From Sphingomonas sp. (GTDB taxonomy: Bacteria; Pseudomonadota; Alphaproteobacteria; Sphingomonadales; Sphingomonadaceae), in assembly GCA_025981625.1 (NCBI GenBank), contig JAICXF010000030.1:1-22645 (forward strand): a DNA stretch of 22,645 nt, in the 5' to 3' direction. The notes beneath the pieces were generated by a model. It did not search any database. It was given only the letters and a program-made list of their open reading frames with translations, and was not told the DNA's origin. This document shows positions 1-6,732 of this stretch, piece after piece (position 1 is the stretch's first letter; each line of letters begins with the position of its first letter). The position numbers and the translations under genes were made by a program.

Positions 1-45
1 GCCGAGTTCGCCGATTTGCAGGCGGCGCAATCATCGATTCCCGTT

Positions 46-73
46 TTGAACCACTGATGGAGCCGGGTATCCG
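46..73 (+). promoter_or_regulatory. candidate promoter upstream of typA
   Basis: TTGAAC (46-51) and TATCCG (68-73) are separated by 16 bp and would start transcription about 40 bp before the typA ATG. The -35 matches TTGACA at four positions and the -10 matches only TAT. The same TTG...TAT-C pattern precedes the tRNA-Gln and the sleB gene in this window, which raises confidence slightly. Bases 1-57 can be read as the last 18 codons of an upstream gene ending in TGA at 55-57, but too little is present to identify it. Confidence 0.3.
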
Positions 74-123
74 CCGATTACGGCAGCCTTTGTTCCGCGA
101 CCCTTTCTCTCGATCCTCTGTCA

Positions 124-1950
124 ATGTCCGCTGAGCTGACCCGAAATTTCTGCATCATCGCACACGTCGATCACGGCAAGACGACGCTCGTCGATGCGCT
201 GCTCAAGCAGGGCGGGGCATTCGCCGCGCATGAACAGGTGGGCGAGCTCATCATGGACTCCAATGACCAGGAGCGCGAACGCGGCATCACCATCTATGCC
301 AAAAACACGTCGATCCGCTACAAGGACTGCAAGATCAATATCGTCGACACGCCCGGCCATGCCGATTTCGGCGGCGAGGTCGAGCGCATCCTCAGCATGG
401 TCGATGGCGTGATCCTGCTCGTGGATGCCGCCGAAGGGCCGATGCCGCAGACCAAGTTTGTGACCGGCAAGGCGCTAGCGCTCGGCCTCAAACCCATCGT
501 CGTCGTCAACAAGATCGACCGCCCGGACGCGCGCCCCGCCGAAGTGCTCGACGAAGTGTTCGAGCTGTTCCTCAATCTCGACGCCAGCGACGAGCAGCTC
601 GATTTCCCAACCCTCTACGCGAGCGGGCGTGCGGGCTACGCGGGAAGCACCGACGACGTCCGGGAGGGCGACCTCACGCCATTGTTCGAGACCATCGTCA
701 GCCACGTGCCCCGCCCCCGCGTTGACGCCGGTCCGTTCCGGATGCTGGCCACGTTGCTCGACCGAGATCCCTTCCTCGGCCGGATTCTGACCGGCCGCAT
801 CGAAAGCGGCAAGCTCACCACCAATATGCCGATCAAGGCCCTCGACGTGAATGGCAACGTCGTCGAGGAAGGCCGCGCGACCAAGGTCTTCGCCTTCCGC
901 GGCCTCGAGCGCGTGCCGGTCGAGAGCGCCGAAGCGGGCGAGATCGTCGCCATCGCCGGCCTCATCAAGGCGACCGTTTCCAACACCTTCGCCGATCCCT
1001 CGGTCCAGGCGCCGCTGCACGCGCGGCCGATCGATCCGCCGACGCTGGCGATGAGCTTTTCGGTGAACGACAGCCCGTTTGCCGGGCGCGACGGCGACAA
1101 GGTGCAGAGCCGGGTGATCCGCGAACGCCTGGAGCGCGAGGCCGAGGGCAATGTCGCAATCCGCGTCACCATGGCCGCGGACAACGACAGCTTCGAAGTC
1201 GCCGGCCGCGGCGAGCTCCAGCTCGGCGTGTTGATCGAGACCTTGCGCCGCGAAGGCTTCGAGCTGTCGATCAGCCGCCCCCGCGTCCTGTTCCGCGAGG
1301 GACCAAACGGCCGCGAGGAGCCCTACGAGACGGTCGTCGTCGACGTTGATGACGAATTCTCCGGCACTGTCATCGACAAGATGGCGCTGCGCAAGGCAGA
1401 GATGACAGACATGCGTCCGTCGGGCGGCGGCAAGACGCGCCTGACCTTCAGCGCACCCAGCCGCGGCCTCATCGGCTATCATGGCGAATTCCTCTCGGAC
1501 ACGCGCGGCACCGGCATCATGAACCGGCTGTTCGAGCGCTACGGCCCCTACAAGGGCCCGATCCAGGGCCGCCAGAACGGCGTGCTGATCTCGATGGAGC
1601 AAGGCCCCGCCGTCGCCTACGCCCTCAACATGCTCGAGGACCGCGGCGTGCTGTTCGTGAGCCCTGGCGAGATGCTCTACGAGGGCATGGTCATCGGCGA
1701 GAATGCGAAGACGCAGGACCTGGAGGTCAACCCGCTGAAATCCAAGCAGCTGACCAACTTCCGCGCGTCCGGCCCCAAGGACGAAGGCATCCGCCTCACT
1801 CCGCCGCGGCGAATGAGTTTGGAGCAGGCGATCGCCTACATTCAGGACGATGAGCTGGTGGAGGTCACCCCCAAGGCGATCCGCATCCGCAAGCGCTACC
1901 TCGACCCGCACGAGCGCAAGCGCGCGTCGCGCAAGCTGGAAGCGGCCTAG
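124..1950 (+). CDS. typA: translational GTPase TypA/BipA
   Basis: A ribosome-associated GTPase of the EF-G/LepA class that supports 50S subunit assembly and growth under stress or cold; cytoplasmic. The 608 residues match the usual length (E. coli BipA is about 607). The GTPase motifs are complete: G1 AHVDHGKT (13-20), switch I RERGITI (51-57), G3 DTPGH (75-79) and G4 NKID (129-132). The elongation-factor domains II, III and V follow, then the BipA-specific C-terminal domain with its basic end ([14 protein letters not shown]). The ATG at 124 begins right before the conserved N-terminal strand. No clear Shine-Dalgarno sequence is visible in front of it. It is followed after 78 bp by the PurD-like gene on the same strand, so co-transcription is possible but not shown. 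The identification is secure. Confidence 0.97.
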   Translation: MSAELTRNFCIIAHVDHGKTTLVDALLKQGGAFAAHEQVGELIMDSNDQERERGITIYAKNTSIRYKDCKINIVDTPGHADFGGEVERILSMVDGVILLVDAAEGPMPQTKFVTGKALALGLKPIVVVNKIDRPDARPAEVLDEVFELFLNLDASDEQLDFPTLYASGRAGYAGSTDDVREGDLTPLFETIVSHVPRPRVDAGPFRMLATLLDRDPFLGRILTGRIESGKLTTNMPIKALDVNGNVVEEGRATKVFAFRGLERVPVESAEAGEIVAIAGLIKATVSNTFADPSVQAPLHARPIDPPTLAMSFSVNDSPFAGRDGDKVQSRVIRERLEREAEGNVAIRVTMAADNDSFEVAGRGELQLGVLIETLRREGFELSISRPRVLFREGPNGREEPYETVVVDVDDEFSGTVIDKMALRKAEMTDMRPSGGGKTRLTFSAPSRGLIGYHGEFLSDTRGTGIMNRLFERYGPYKGPIQGRQNGVLISMEQGPAVAYALNMLEDRGVLFVSPGEMLYEGMVIGENAKTQDLEVNPLKSKQLTNFRASGPKDEGIRLTPPRRMSLEQAIAYIQDDELVEVTPKAIRIRKRYLDPHERKRASRKLEAA

Positions 1951-2028
1951 CACTTCTCGCAAGCCAACAAGCGCGTCGCTGATTGCGACCGCGGTGCACG
2001 GGGCCCGGCTGTCCGCTATGAGCGGCCG

Positions 2029-3303
2029 ATGCGCGTTCTTGGCATCGGTGAAACCTGCGATCTTGGCTCGATGTACCTCCGCCTCATCGCGGAAGGTCAT
2101 GACGTACGAGTTTGCGTCAGCGAGCCGCTCGCCGCCGGGACCATGGCCGGCATGGTCCCGCGGGTCCCGAGCTGGGAATCCGAGTTGCCGTGGGTGCGGG
2201 AAGCTGGGGACCAGGGGCTGATCCTGTTCGAAGCTGTCGGCTTCGGCGAATTGCAGGATCGGCTAAGGACAGATGGGTTCAACGTCATCGGAGGAAGCGC
2301 GTTCGGCGACCGGCTGGAGAACGACCGGGCGTTCGCGCTTGGCTTGCTCGCGCGCATTGGCCTGAACGTGTCGCCGTCTGCGGAATTCGCCGATGTCAGC
2401 GCTGCCCTGGCCGACGTTGCGGCGCGGCCGAGGCAGTGTGTCTTCAAAATCGCCGCCTCCGCTGGCGAGACATTCGTCGGCAGCTTCGACGACGGCCGCG
2501 ACGTCGCGGCATTCCTTCGCTCGCGCGGCCTTTCCGAGGGGGAGCGATGCGTCCTGATCGACCGCGTGGACGGCGTCGAGACCGGCATCGGCGCTTACTT
2601 CAACGGCGAGCAGTTCCTGCGCCCGGCGTGCCTCGATTGGGAGCACAAGCGCTTTTTCGCCGCCGACATGGGCGAACTGACGGGCGAGATGGGTACGGTC
2701 GCCACCTTCGATGCATCGGACCGATTGTTCGAAGCGACGCTCGCGCCGTTGGAGCCACTGCTGCGTAACGCCGGTCACGTCGGCTATGTGAACCTCAACA
2801 CCATCATCAATGAACAGGGCGTCTGGCCGCTCGAGTTCACCTGCCGCTTTGGCTATCCGGGATTCGCAGTGCTTGAGCCGTTGCAGGCCCTTGGCTGGGG
2901 TGAGCTTTTCCAAACCATGGGGCGCGGCGACACGCGCTTGCCGGTGCACGCGGGTTATTCGGTGTGCGTCGTGCTCTCGACTCCGCCCTTTCCTTATTCT
3001 CGCAAGGAGATCGCCGCGCCGGTCGGTATGCCGGTCGCGGCCGACGGCGTCGATGCACAGCACCTGCACTGGGGCGAGGTCGGACGCGATGGCGACCAGC
3101 TCGTGACGTCCGGCCTGTACGGCTGGACGGCGGTCGTCACCGGTACCGGGACGACGATCGCGGAAGCGAAATCAGAAGCCTACGCGCGGGCAGCGCGAGT
3201 TCGGACGCCCAACCTGCGCTATCGCCTGGACATCGGCGACAAGCTGCTTGCCGGCGAGGTGGAGAGGCTCTCCTCCTGGGGCTGGCTGAAGTCCGGGCCG
3301 TAG
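2029..3303 (+). CDS. PurD-like (GARS-type) ATP-grasp ligase, substrate unknown
   Basis: 424 residues with the architecture of phosphoribosylamine-glycine ligase: N-terminal Rossmann-like domain (starting MRVLGIGE), central ATP-grasp fold and C-terminal domain. Visible signatures are YVNLNTI before the late ATP-grasp block PLEFTCRFGYPG, with Glu269 as the probable Mg/ATP ligand. In true PurD this block reads EFN-RFGDPE, so the Asn is Thr here. The N-terminal glycine-rich GSGGREHA motif of PurD, which contacts phosphoribosylamine, is also absent (GIGETCDLG instead). It is therefore probably a paralog that forms another acyl-phosphate-dependent amide bond, not the purine enzyme. I recall similar proteins being annotated as phosphoribosylglycinamide synthetases without known function. 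Its last 85 bp overlap the convergent SET-domain gene. The ATG has only a weak ribosome binding site. Confidence 0.8.
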   Translation: MRVLGIGETCDLGSMYLRLIAEGHDVRVCVSEPLAAGTMAGMVPRVPSWESELPWVREAGDQGLILFEAVGFGELQDRLRTDGFNVIGGSAFGDRLENDRAFALGLLARIGLNVSPSAEFADVSAALADVAARPRQCVFKIAASAGETFVGSFDDGRDVAAFLRSRGLSEGERCVLIDRVDGVETGIGAYFNGEQFLRPACLDWEHKRFFAADMGELTGEMGTVATFDASDRLFEATLAPLEPLLRNAGHVGYVNLNTIINEQGVWPLEFTCRFGYPGFAVLEPLQALGWGELFQTMGRGDTRLPVHAGYSVCVVLSTPPFPYSRKEIAAPVGMPVAADGVDAQHLHWGEVGRDGDQLVTSGLYGWTAVVTGTGTTIAEAKSEAYARAARVRTPNLRYRLDIGDKLLAGEVERLSSWGWLKSGP

Positions 3304-3671
3304 AGCCGCATTGCATCGCAAATTGTGCGGTAATCGCTGGTCAATTCGGTTCCGGCGGCGAGATCAGTGGCGGCGACATCGTCGCCGAACGCAATTCCAA
3401 GCGAGCGTGTGCTGGGCGTCTCCGAATGATTGAAATGTCGTCCGTTGTCACCGCACAGCACCCACAGATCGAGTTCCGCATGATGCGTCGAATAGGTCCT
3501 GAGGAAGCGCTGCATCGCCTCGGGCATTTCGGCCAGCTCGGCGCCGGAAAAAACCCGGTCGATGCGGCTGTCGAAACGCCAGATCAGCTGGCCGGCGCGC
3601 ACCGGTTCCTTCAGGAACACTCCGATCCCGTGGATTTCGCTTAGTCCAAGCTCAGTGTCGACCATCAGCAC
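3219..3671 (-). CDS. SET-domain protein (probable protein-lysine methyltransferase)
   Basis: A small stand-alone SET domain of about 150 residues. N-terminal GIGVFLKEPVRAGQLIW is the first SET block, NHSETPST (81-88) the SAM-binding/pseudoknot NHS block, and DLAAGTELTSDYR (103-115) the final block with the catalytic-type Tyr114. Family members transfer methyl groups from S-adenosylmethionine to lysine side chains; the target here is unknown. I chose GTG at 3671 because GAGGGG lies 9 bases upstream; the ATG at 3665 is the alternative. From about residue 125 the protein becomes a Ser/Pro-rich tail (PQEESLSTSPASSLSP) encoded opposite the end of the ATP-grasp gene. This looks like read-through rather than a folded domain. 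It follows the EVE gene by 62 bp on the same strand, so the two may form an operon. Confidence 0.8.
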   Translation of the reverse strand: MLMVDTELGLSEIHGIGVFLKEPVRAGQLIWRFDSRIDRVFSGAELAEMPEAMQRFLRTYSTHHAELDLWVLCGDNGRHFNHSETPSTRSLGIAFGDDVAATDLAAGTELTSDYRTICDAMRLYGPDFSQPQEESLSTSPASSLSPMSRR

Positions 3672-3733
3672 AGACGCAACCCCCTCACGTGCAAGGCCTG
3701 CCTAACGGTCGCCTGCAAGGAAAGTGCCCGATC

Positions 3734-4132
3734 TCATGCCGCCATGATCAGTATCGCCTGCCACTCCTCTTCTCGCACGGGCGCGACCGATAGCCGCGAC
3801 TGACGGATCAATTCCATGCTGGCGAGTTTCGGTTCGGCTTTGATCTCCGCGAGCGTCACCGGCCGATGGAGGGCGCGGACCGGCTCTACACGCACGGAAA
3901 CCCAGTTTGCGTCCTTCGGATCGGGCTGAGCCTCGCGCACGATCCGCATGATGCCGACCACGGCCTTGTCCGACATCGAGTGGTAGAGAAAGGCCTCGTC
4001 GCCCTTTTTCATCGCTCGAAGGTGCAACCGGGCCGCGTTGTTGCGAACCCCGTCCCATTCGGTTCCGCCGTCGCGCACCAGATCGGACCAGCCGTAGCTC
4101 TCCGGCTCCGATTTCATCAGCCAATATGCCAT
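3734..4132 (-). CDS. EVE-domain protein (modified-base reader fold)
   Basis: 132 residues that are essentially one EVE domain, of the PUA-like superfamily. Visible hallmarks are MAYWLMKSEP at the N-terminus, W-DGVRNNAARLHLRAM (26-41), GDEAFLYHS (44-52), VVGIMRIVREAQPDP (58-72) and a C-terminal LSVAPVREEEW. EVE proteins bind modified bases such as 5-methylcytosine derivatives; many bacterial versions sit near restriction systems, but no such gene is in this window. I chose the ATG at 4132 because the conserved family start (M-YWL-KSEP) begins there. Upstream in-frame codons to 4213 add only a low-quality extension. A TTGACG element at 4168-4163 could be its -35 box. It is transcribed towards the SET-domain gene. 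Confidence 0.9.
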   Translation of the reverse strand: MAYWLMKSEPESYGWSDLVRDGGTEWDGVRNNAARLHLRAMKKGDEAFLYHSMSDKAVVGIMRIVREAQPDPKDANWVSVRVEPVRALHRPVTLAEIKAEPKLASMELIRQSRLSVAPVREEEWQAILIMAA

Positions 4133-4284
4133 GCGGGTGACCGTTAGCCGTGCGCGCACGAACGTCAAAGCGATGCGCAGCCGCAACGACTGCGGTGAAC
4201 CGTGCCTGAGCATCGACCAAAATGGGATTCACCAATAAGTTCCGGCACTTGTCCTGCCAACCGCTCCACTCACCGCTGACGCCC

Positions 4285-4313
4285 TTGGCCTCGCCAGAAG
4301 GTTAACATATCTG
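4285..4313 (+). promoter_or_regulatory. candidate promoter of the sleB-type gene
   Basis: TTGGCC (4285-4290) and TATCTG (4308-4313) are spaced 17 bp apart. Transcription would start near 4320, giving a leader of about 140 nt to the GTG start at 4461, or about 24 nt to the alternative ATG at 4344. Both hexamers are imperfect; the spacing and the resemblance to the tRNA-Gln promoter are the support. Confidence 0.35.
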
Positions 4314-4385
4314 GGTCTCAGCGATTGGGAGCGGTGAGCCCGAATGGCGTTGAAAGCGCCGGGCTCGTGGCAAGACGGGCGATCC

Positions 4386-4438
4386 CCCGCTGGAGTTTCA
4401 AGCGCGTTTACAAGCGTCTCCAGCGGGTCGTCACCCGC
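4386..4438 (+). promoter_or_regulatory. two mutually exclusive hairpins in the sleB leader
   Basis: CCCGCTGGAG (4386-4395) is the exact reverse complement of CTCCAGCGGG (4418-4427), giving a 10-bp stem with a 22-nt loop. The right arm shares bases with a second perfect stem, GCGGGT (4423-4428) with ACCCGC (4433-4438), loop CGTC. The two stems cannot form together. The structure lies 22 bases before the GTG chosen as the hydrolase start. It may be a cis-regulatory leader, but a chance fold in G+C-rich DNA is possible. Confidence 0.35.
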
Positions 4439-4460
4439 CAGCACAAGGGCAAAAATACTA

Positions 4461-5189
4461 GTGGTAAAACTTCTCGGCGGCCGCGTTGCGGCGGCGGTCA
4501 TCGGATTTTTGATGCTTGGCCTGGGATCGAGCGTGGCGGCGCAGAACGTCGGGCCGCTCAATGTGGCGGCAGCGGTCAAGGCAGTCGACATCGACACTCG
4601 AGCACCGGCGCTTGGAACGACATCGGCGATGGTCCGTCCGGCGGTGGTCTCGACCACGGCGGTGGTGAGCAGCAACGGCGCGATCCAGCAGGCTCAGCCT
4701 GCGCAATCTGTCACCGTGCAGCTGGCTCCGTCGATCGCCCGCGAAGCCGCCTGGCTCTACAAGGCCGGCTGGCCGCTCTACGCCCTCGTCAGCAAATATG
4801 AGACGAGCGCTCAGCTCGACCAGGAAACGAACTGCCTAGCGACGGCGGTCTATTTCGAAGCGCGGGGCGAGAGCCTTGACGGTCAGATGGCGGTTGCCCG
4901 CGTGGTGATGAACCGGGCGACCTCGGGACGCTACCCGCCGGACTGGTGCGGCGTCGTGAAACAGCCCGCGCAATTCTCCTTCGTGCGCCATGGCGAGTTC
5001 CCGTACGTCGACACCAGCAGCGACGCGTGGCGCAAGGCCGAGGCGATCGCCGAGCTTGCCGCCGCGAACATCGTCCCCAGCGTCAGCTCGGACGTGCTTT
5101 GGTACCACGCCGATTATGTCGCCCCGAACTGGCGGCACAGCCTGCAGGAAGTGCAGCAGATCGGCGCCCACATTTTCTACCGCGCATAA
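4461..5189 (+). CDS. SleB/CwlJ-type cell wall hydrolase
   Basis: A secreted peptidoglycan hydrolase with a C-terminal Hydrolase_2 domain. With GTG 4461 as start the protein has 242 residues. It opens with a signal sequence: basic MVKLLGGR, a hydrophobic stretch to about residue 24, then a cleavage-like SSVAAQ. A low-complexity Ala/Val/Ser linker follows, then the hydrolase domain from about 126. NCLATAVYFEARGE (124-137) carries the catalytic-type glutamates Glu133/Glu137. Further family marks are GQMAVARVVMNR, CGVVKQ, QFSF, LWYHADYVAPNW and IGAHIFYR. In Gram-negative bacteria such enzymes cleave glycan strands during growth or division. The ATG at 4344 has a possible GGTGAG site and would add 39 residues before the signal sequence; poor codon bias there argues against it. 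An intrinsic terminator follows 24 bases after the stop. Confidence 0.85.
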   Translation: MVKLLGGRVAAAVIGFLMLGLGSSVAAQNVGPLNVAAAVKAVDIDTRAPALGTTSAMVRPAVVSTTAVVSSNGAIQQAQPAQSVTVQLAPSIAREAAWLYKAGWPLYALVSKYETSAQLDQETNCLATAVYFEARGESLDGQMAVARVVMNRATSGRYPPDWCGVVKQPAQFSFVRHGEFPYVDTSSDAWRKAEAIAELAAANIVPSVSSDVLWYHADYVAPNWRHSLQEVQQIGAHIFYRA

Positions 5190-5213
5190 ACTTATTGATT
5201 TCGCCGCTTCGAA

Positions 5214-5247
5214 GGCGCTCCGGGCATTATGTCCGGGGCGCCTTTTT
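5214..5247 (+). terminator. intrinsic terminator after the cell wall hydrolase
   Basis: GGCGCTCCGG (5214-5223) pairs with CCGGGGCGCC (5233-5242) through ten base pairs including one G-U, with a nine-base loop. TTTTT (5243-5247) follows directly. This is the clearest rho-independent terminator in the window and isolates the hydrolase from the response regulator. Confidence 0.85.
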
Positions 5248-5296
5248 CGTTTCGGCGCGGCAGGCAAGCGGCTGGGCGATAACTTGGTTCAAGAGG

Positions 5297-5312
5297 GATT
5301 CGCAGCCGAATC
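5297..5312. promoter_or_regulatory. inverted repeat upstream of the response regulator
   Basis: GATTCG-CAGC-CGAATC is a perfect 6-bp inverted repeat with a 4-base centre, 63 bp before the GTG of the receiver-domain gene. It could be an operator or a leader hairpin. There is no second copy to support either reading. Confidence 0.25.
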
Positions 5313-5375
5313 GATCTGCGCAACGATCAAGTCACGGATTTTCCGCGGGGATTTCCGTCTGATCGGGAGGGTCGA

Positions 5376-5879
5376 GTGCTCAACATCCTCATTGTCGAGG
5401 ACGACAATCAACTGGCGGTGACGCTGAAATATCTCGTCGAGGACAATCCGCGATATCGGGTGGTGGCCATTGCCGAGGACGCCGAGGGCGCTGTGGCCGC
5501 CGCCGAGGAGCACAGGCCGGACCTCGTCCTGCTCGACCTTCACCTTGCGCGCGGGACGACCGGCTTCTCGGTCGCCGTACGCCTCAACGATCTCGGCGCG
5601 GCTTGCCTTTTCGTGAGCGGGAAGGCGCCGCGCTTTCCCATGCCGGATCTTGCCTTCGGCTGCCTGATGAAGCCGTTCACCGCCGAGGACGTGCACCGCT
5701 CGCTCGGCGCGGCCGAAGACCTGCTGCGCGGCCGTGAAACGCATCGGCCGAAAATGCCGGACAATCTGACCCTTTACGAGCCGCAGGAGCAGGCATCGGA
5801 CATCGAGCCCGGGTTCATTCCGTCCAAGCGCTCGTTCCGCACGCGGCTGGAGCACTGGATCTCCAGCCATCAGCATTAG
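5376..5879 (+). CDS. single-domain response regulator with a C-terminal extension
   Basis: 167 residues. A CheY-like receiver domain spans about 1-115: acidic pair Asp9/Asp10, phosphoacceptor Asp54 in VLLDLHL, Ser81 in FVSGKA and the conserved Lys99-Pro100 (MKPF). No DNA-binding or enzymatic output domain follows. Residues 120-167 are a polar tail with basic and aromatic residues (RSFRTRLEHWISSHQH). It may act by phosphorylation-dependent protein contact or as a phosphate sink. No histidine kinase is nearby, so its partner is elsewhere. The start is GTG, supported by GGGAGG five bases upstream. Its stop lies 3 bp from the stop of the convergent GST gene. Confidence 0.92.
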   Translation: MLNILIVEDDNQLAVTLKYLVEDNPRYRVVAIAEDAEGAVAAAEEHRPDLVLLDLHLARGTTGFSVAVRLNDLGAACLFVSGKAPRFPMPDLAFGCLMKPFTAEDVHRSLGAAEDLLRGRETHRPKMPDNLTLYEPQEQASDIEPGFIPSKRSFRTRLEHWISSHQH

Positions 5880-5882
5880 ACA

Positions 5883-6632
5883 CTAGAGCCGCATCATCCC
5901 CTTGCGCGGCTCGCGCGTCCCCATGGTCGTCTCGGTCAGCCGAACGCCGGCATCGAGCAGGGCCTGACGCCGGCCCTTGAAGTCGGCGTTCCGCTGGATG
6001 TCCTCATAGCGAAGCAGCGCCGCGATGCAGGAGTGGGCGAGGGTCCGCTGGACGAACGCTGCGGTGACCGGCCAACGCTCGCGATCGATGCTGAACCCGG
6101 CATACGCCCCGTTTCGAAAGAAGCTGGTGATTGCGATGTCCGCCACACCGATATCGCCGAACAGAAAGCCTTCGCTGGGAAGCTGTCCTTCCAGATAGTC
6201 GAGCTCGGCCGGAATATCCTCGTTAAGCGATTTGTCGATCCGCGCCTGGTCGCCCGGCTCATTCCAGATCAGCGGGTGCACGATCTTTTGATAGAACAGG
6301 CCCCAGATGAGCACGTCGCCGAGGCGAGTATCGGCATATTCCTCCAGCCAGCGGGCACGGGCGCGGTCCTCGGGAGTCGCCGGGAGTAGCGGGTGACCCG
6401 GACAGGTCTCTTCGAGATATTCGCAGATCACGCTGGAATCGCTGACGGAGAAATCGCCATCGATCAGGACCGGGATGCGGCAAAGCGGGCTCAACTTCCG
6501 GAACTCGTCATTCCCGAAGAAGGGCGTGATCGGGTCGACCCGATAATCGACAGCCTTGAGGTTCATGCACGCCAGTACTTTGCGGACATACGGACTGACG
6601 AAGCTGCCGATGACGGTGAAGGGCTGGCGCAT
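5883..6632 (-). CDS. glutathione S-transferase family protein
   Basis: 249 residues with the two GST domains. The N-terminal thioredoxin-like domain carries FTVIGSFVSPYVRKV, with Ser in the active-site SPY position; RIPVLIDGDF, whose Pro is the cis-proline that positions glutathione; and SDSSVICEYLEE for the gamma-glutamyl contact. A helical C-terminal domain starts near residue 85. The substrate cannot be told from sequence; roles in detoxification or glutathione-dependent reduction are typical. ATG 6632 is preferred because the upstream extension begins with TTG 6653 and lacks GST features. The upstream region is shared with the divergent GGG-repeat protein and contains a tandem operator, so its expression may be repressed together with that gene. 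Confidence 0.92.
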   Translation of the reverse strand: MRQPFTVIGSFVSPYVRKVLACMNLKAVDYRVDPITPFFGNDEFRKLSPLCRIPVLIDGDFSVSDSSVICEYLEETCPGHPLLPATPEDRARARWLEEYADTRLGDVLIWGLFYQKIVHPLIWNEPGDQARIDKSLNEDIPAELDYLEGQLPSEGFLFGDIGVADIAITSFFRNGAYAGFSIDRERWPVTAAFVQRTLAHSCIAALLRYEDIQRNADFKGRRQALLDAGVRLTETTMGTREPRKGMMRL

Positions 6633-6683
6633 GACGCTCGAATGCAGCGGCAAACGGCGGTGCGCAAGAAGCCGCTGGACGGA

Positions 6684-6709
6684 CTACAATTGTAGCGCTA
6701 CGGGTGTAG
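6684..6709. promoter_or_regulatory. tandem BlaI/CopY-type operator, two CTAC-N4-GTAG sites
   Basis: Two 12-bp dyads stand in tandem separated by CG: CTACAATTGTAG (6684-6695, perfect palindrome) and CTACGGGTGTAG (6698-6709). The first contains an exact match to TACANNTGTA, the box bound by BlaI/MecI/CopY winged-helix repressors; the second differs at one position. The palindrome embeds TACAAT on both strands, which resembles a -10 hexamer, so a bound repressor could block promoters in both directions. It is 52 bp from the GST start and 24 bp from the start of the GGG-repeat gene. No BlaI-family gene is in the window. Confidence 0.6.
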
Positions 6710-6732
6710 CGAACTTTCGAGAGGATCAACCG

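Larger units (their letters stand above)
4133..4460. other. 328-bp divergent region between the EVE gene and sleB
   Basis: This gap holds the upstream region of the EVE gene (minus) and of the cell wall hydrolase (plus). I see no convincing gene in it. An in-frame ATG at 4344 could extend the hydrolase by 39 residues. However, those codons use only about 25 of 40 G/C third positions, against near saturation inside the gene, so I read 4344-4460 as leader. A candidate promoter and two competing hairpins inside it are listed separately. Confidence 0.5.

Noticed and set aside
1..57. Possible 3' end of an upstream gene (18 codons to TGA at 55-57)
   Set aside because: Too short to judge; other frames and the minus strand are also open for part of this stretch, so it was not called as a feature.
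475..2100. 541-codon open frame on the minus strand opposite typA
   Set aside because: Antisense shadow of typA with no domain, signal or family resemblance; stop codons are rare in this frame because of G+C-biased codon use.
2029..3303. Naming the ATP-grasp gene purD
   Set aside because: The N-terminal glycine-rich PurD motif and the Asn of the ATP-grasp block are missing; the purine role is not supported.
3734..4132. EVE protein as part of a defence island
   Set aside because: EVE domains often accompany modification-dependent restriction enzymes, but no nuclease, methylase or mobile element is nearby; neighbours are housekeeping genes.
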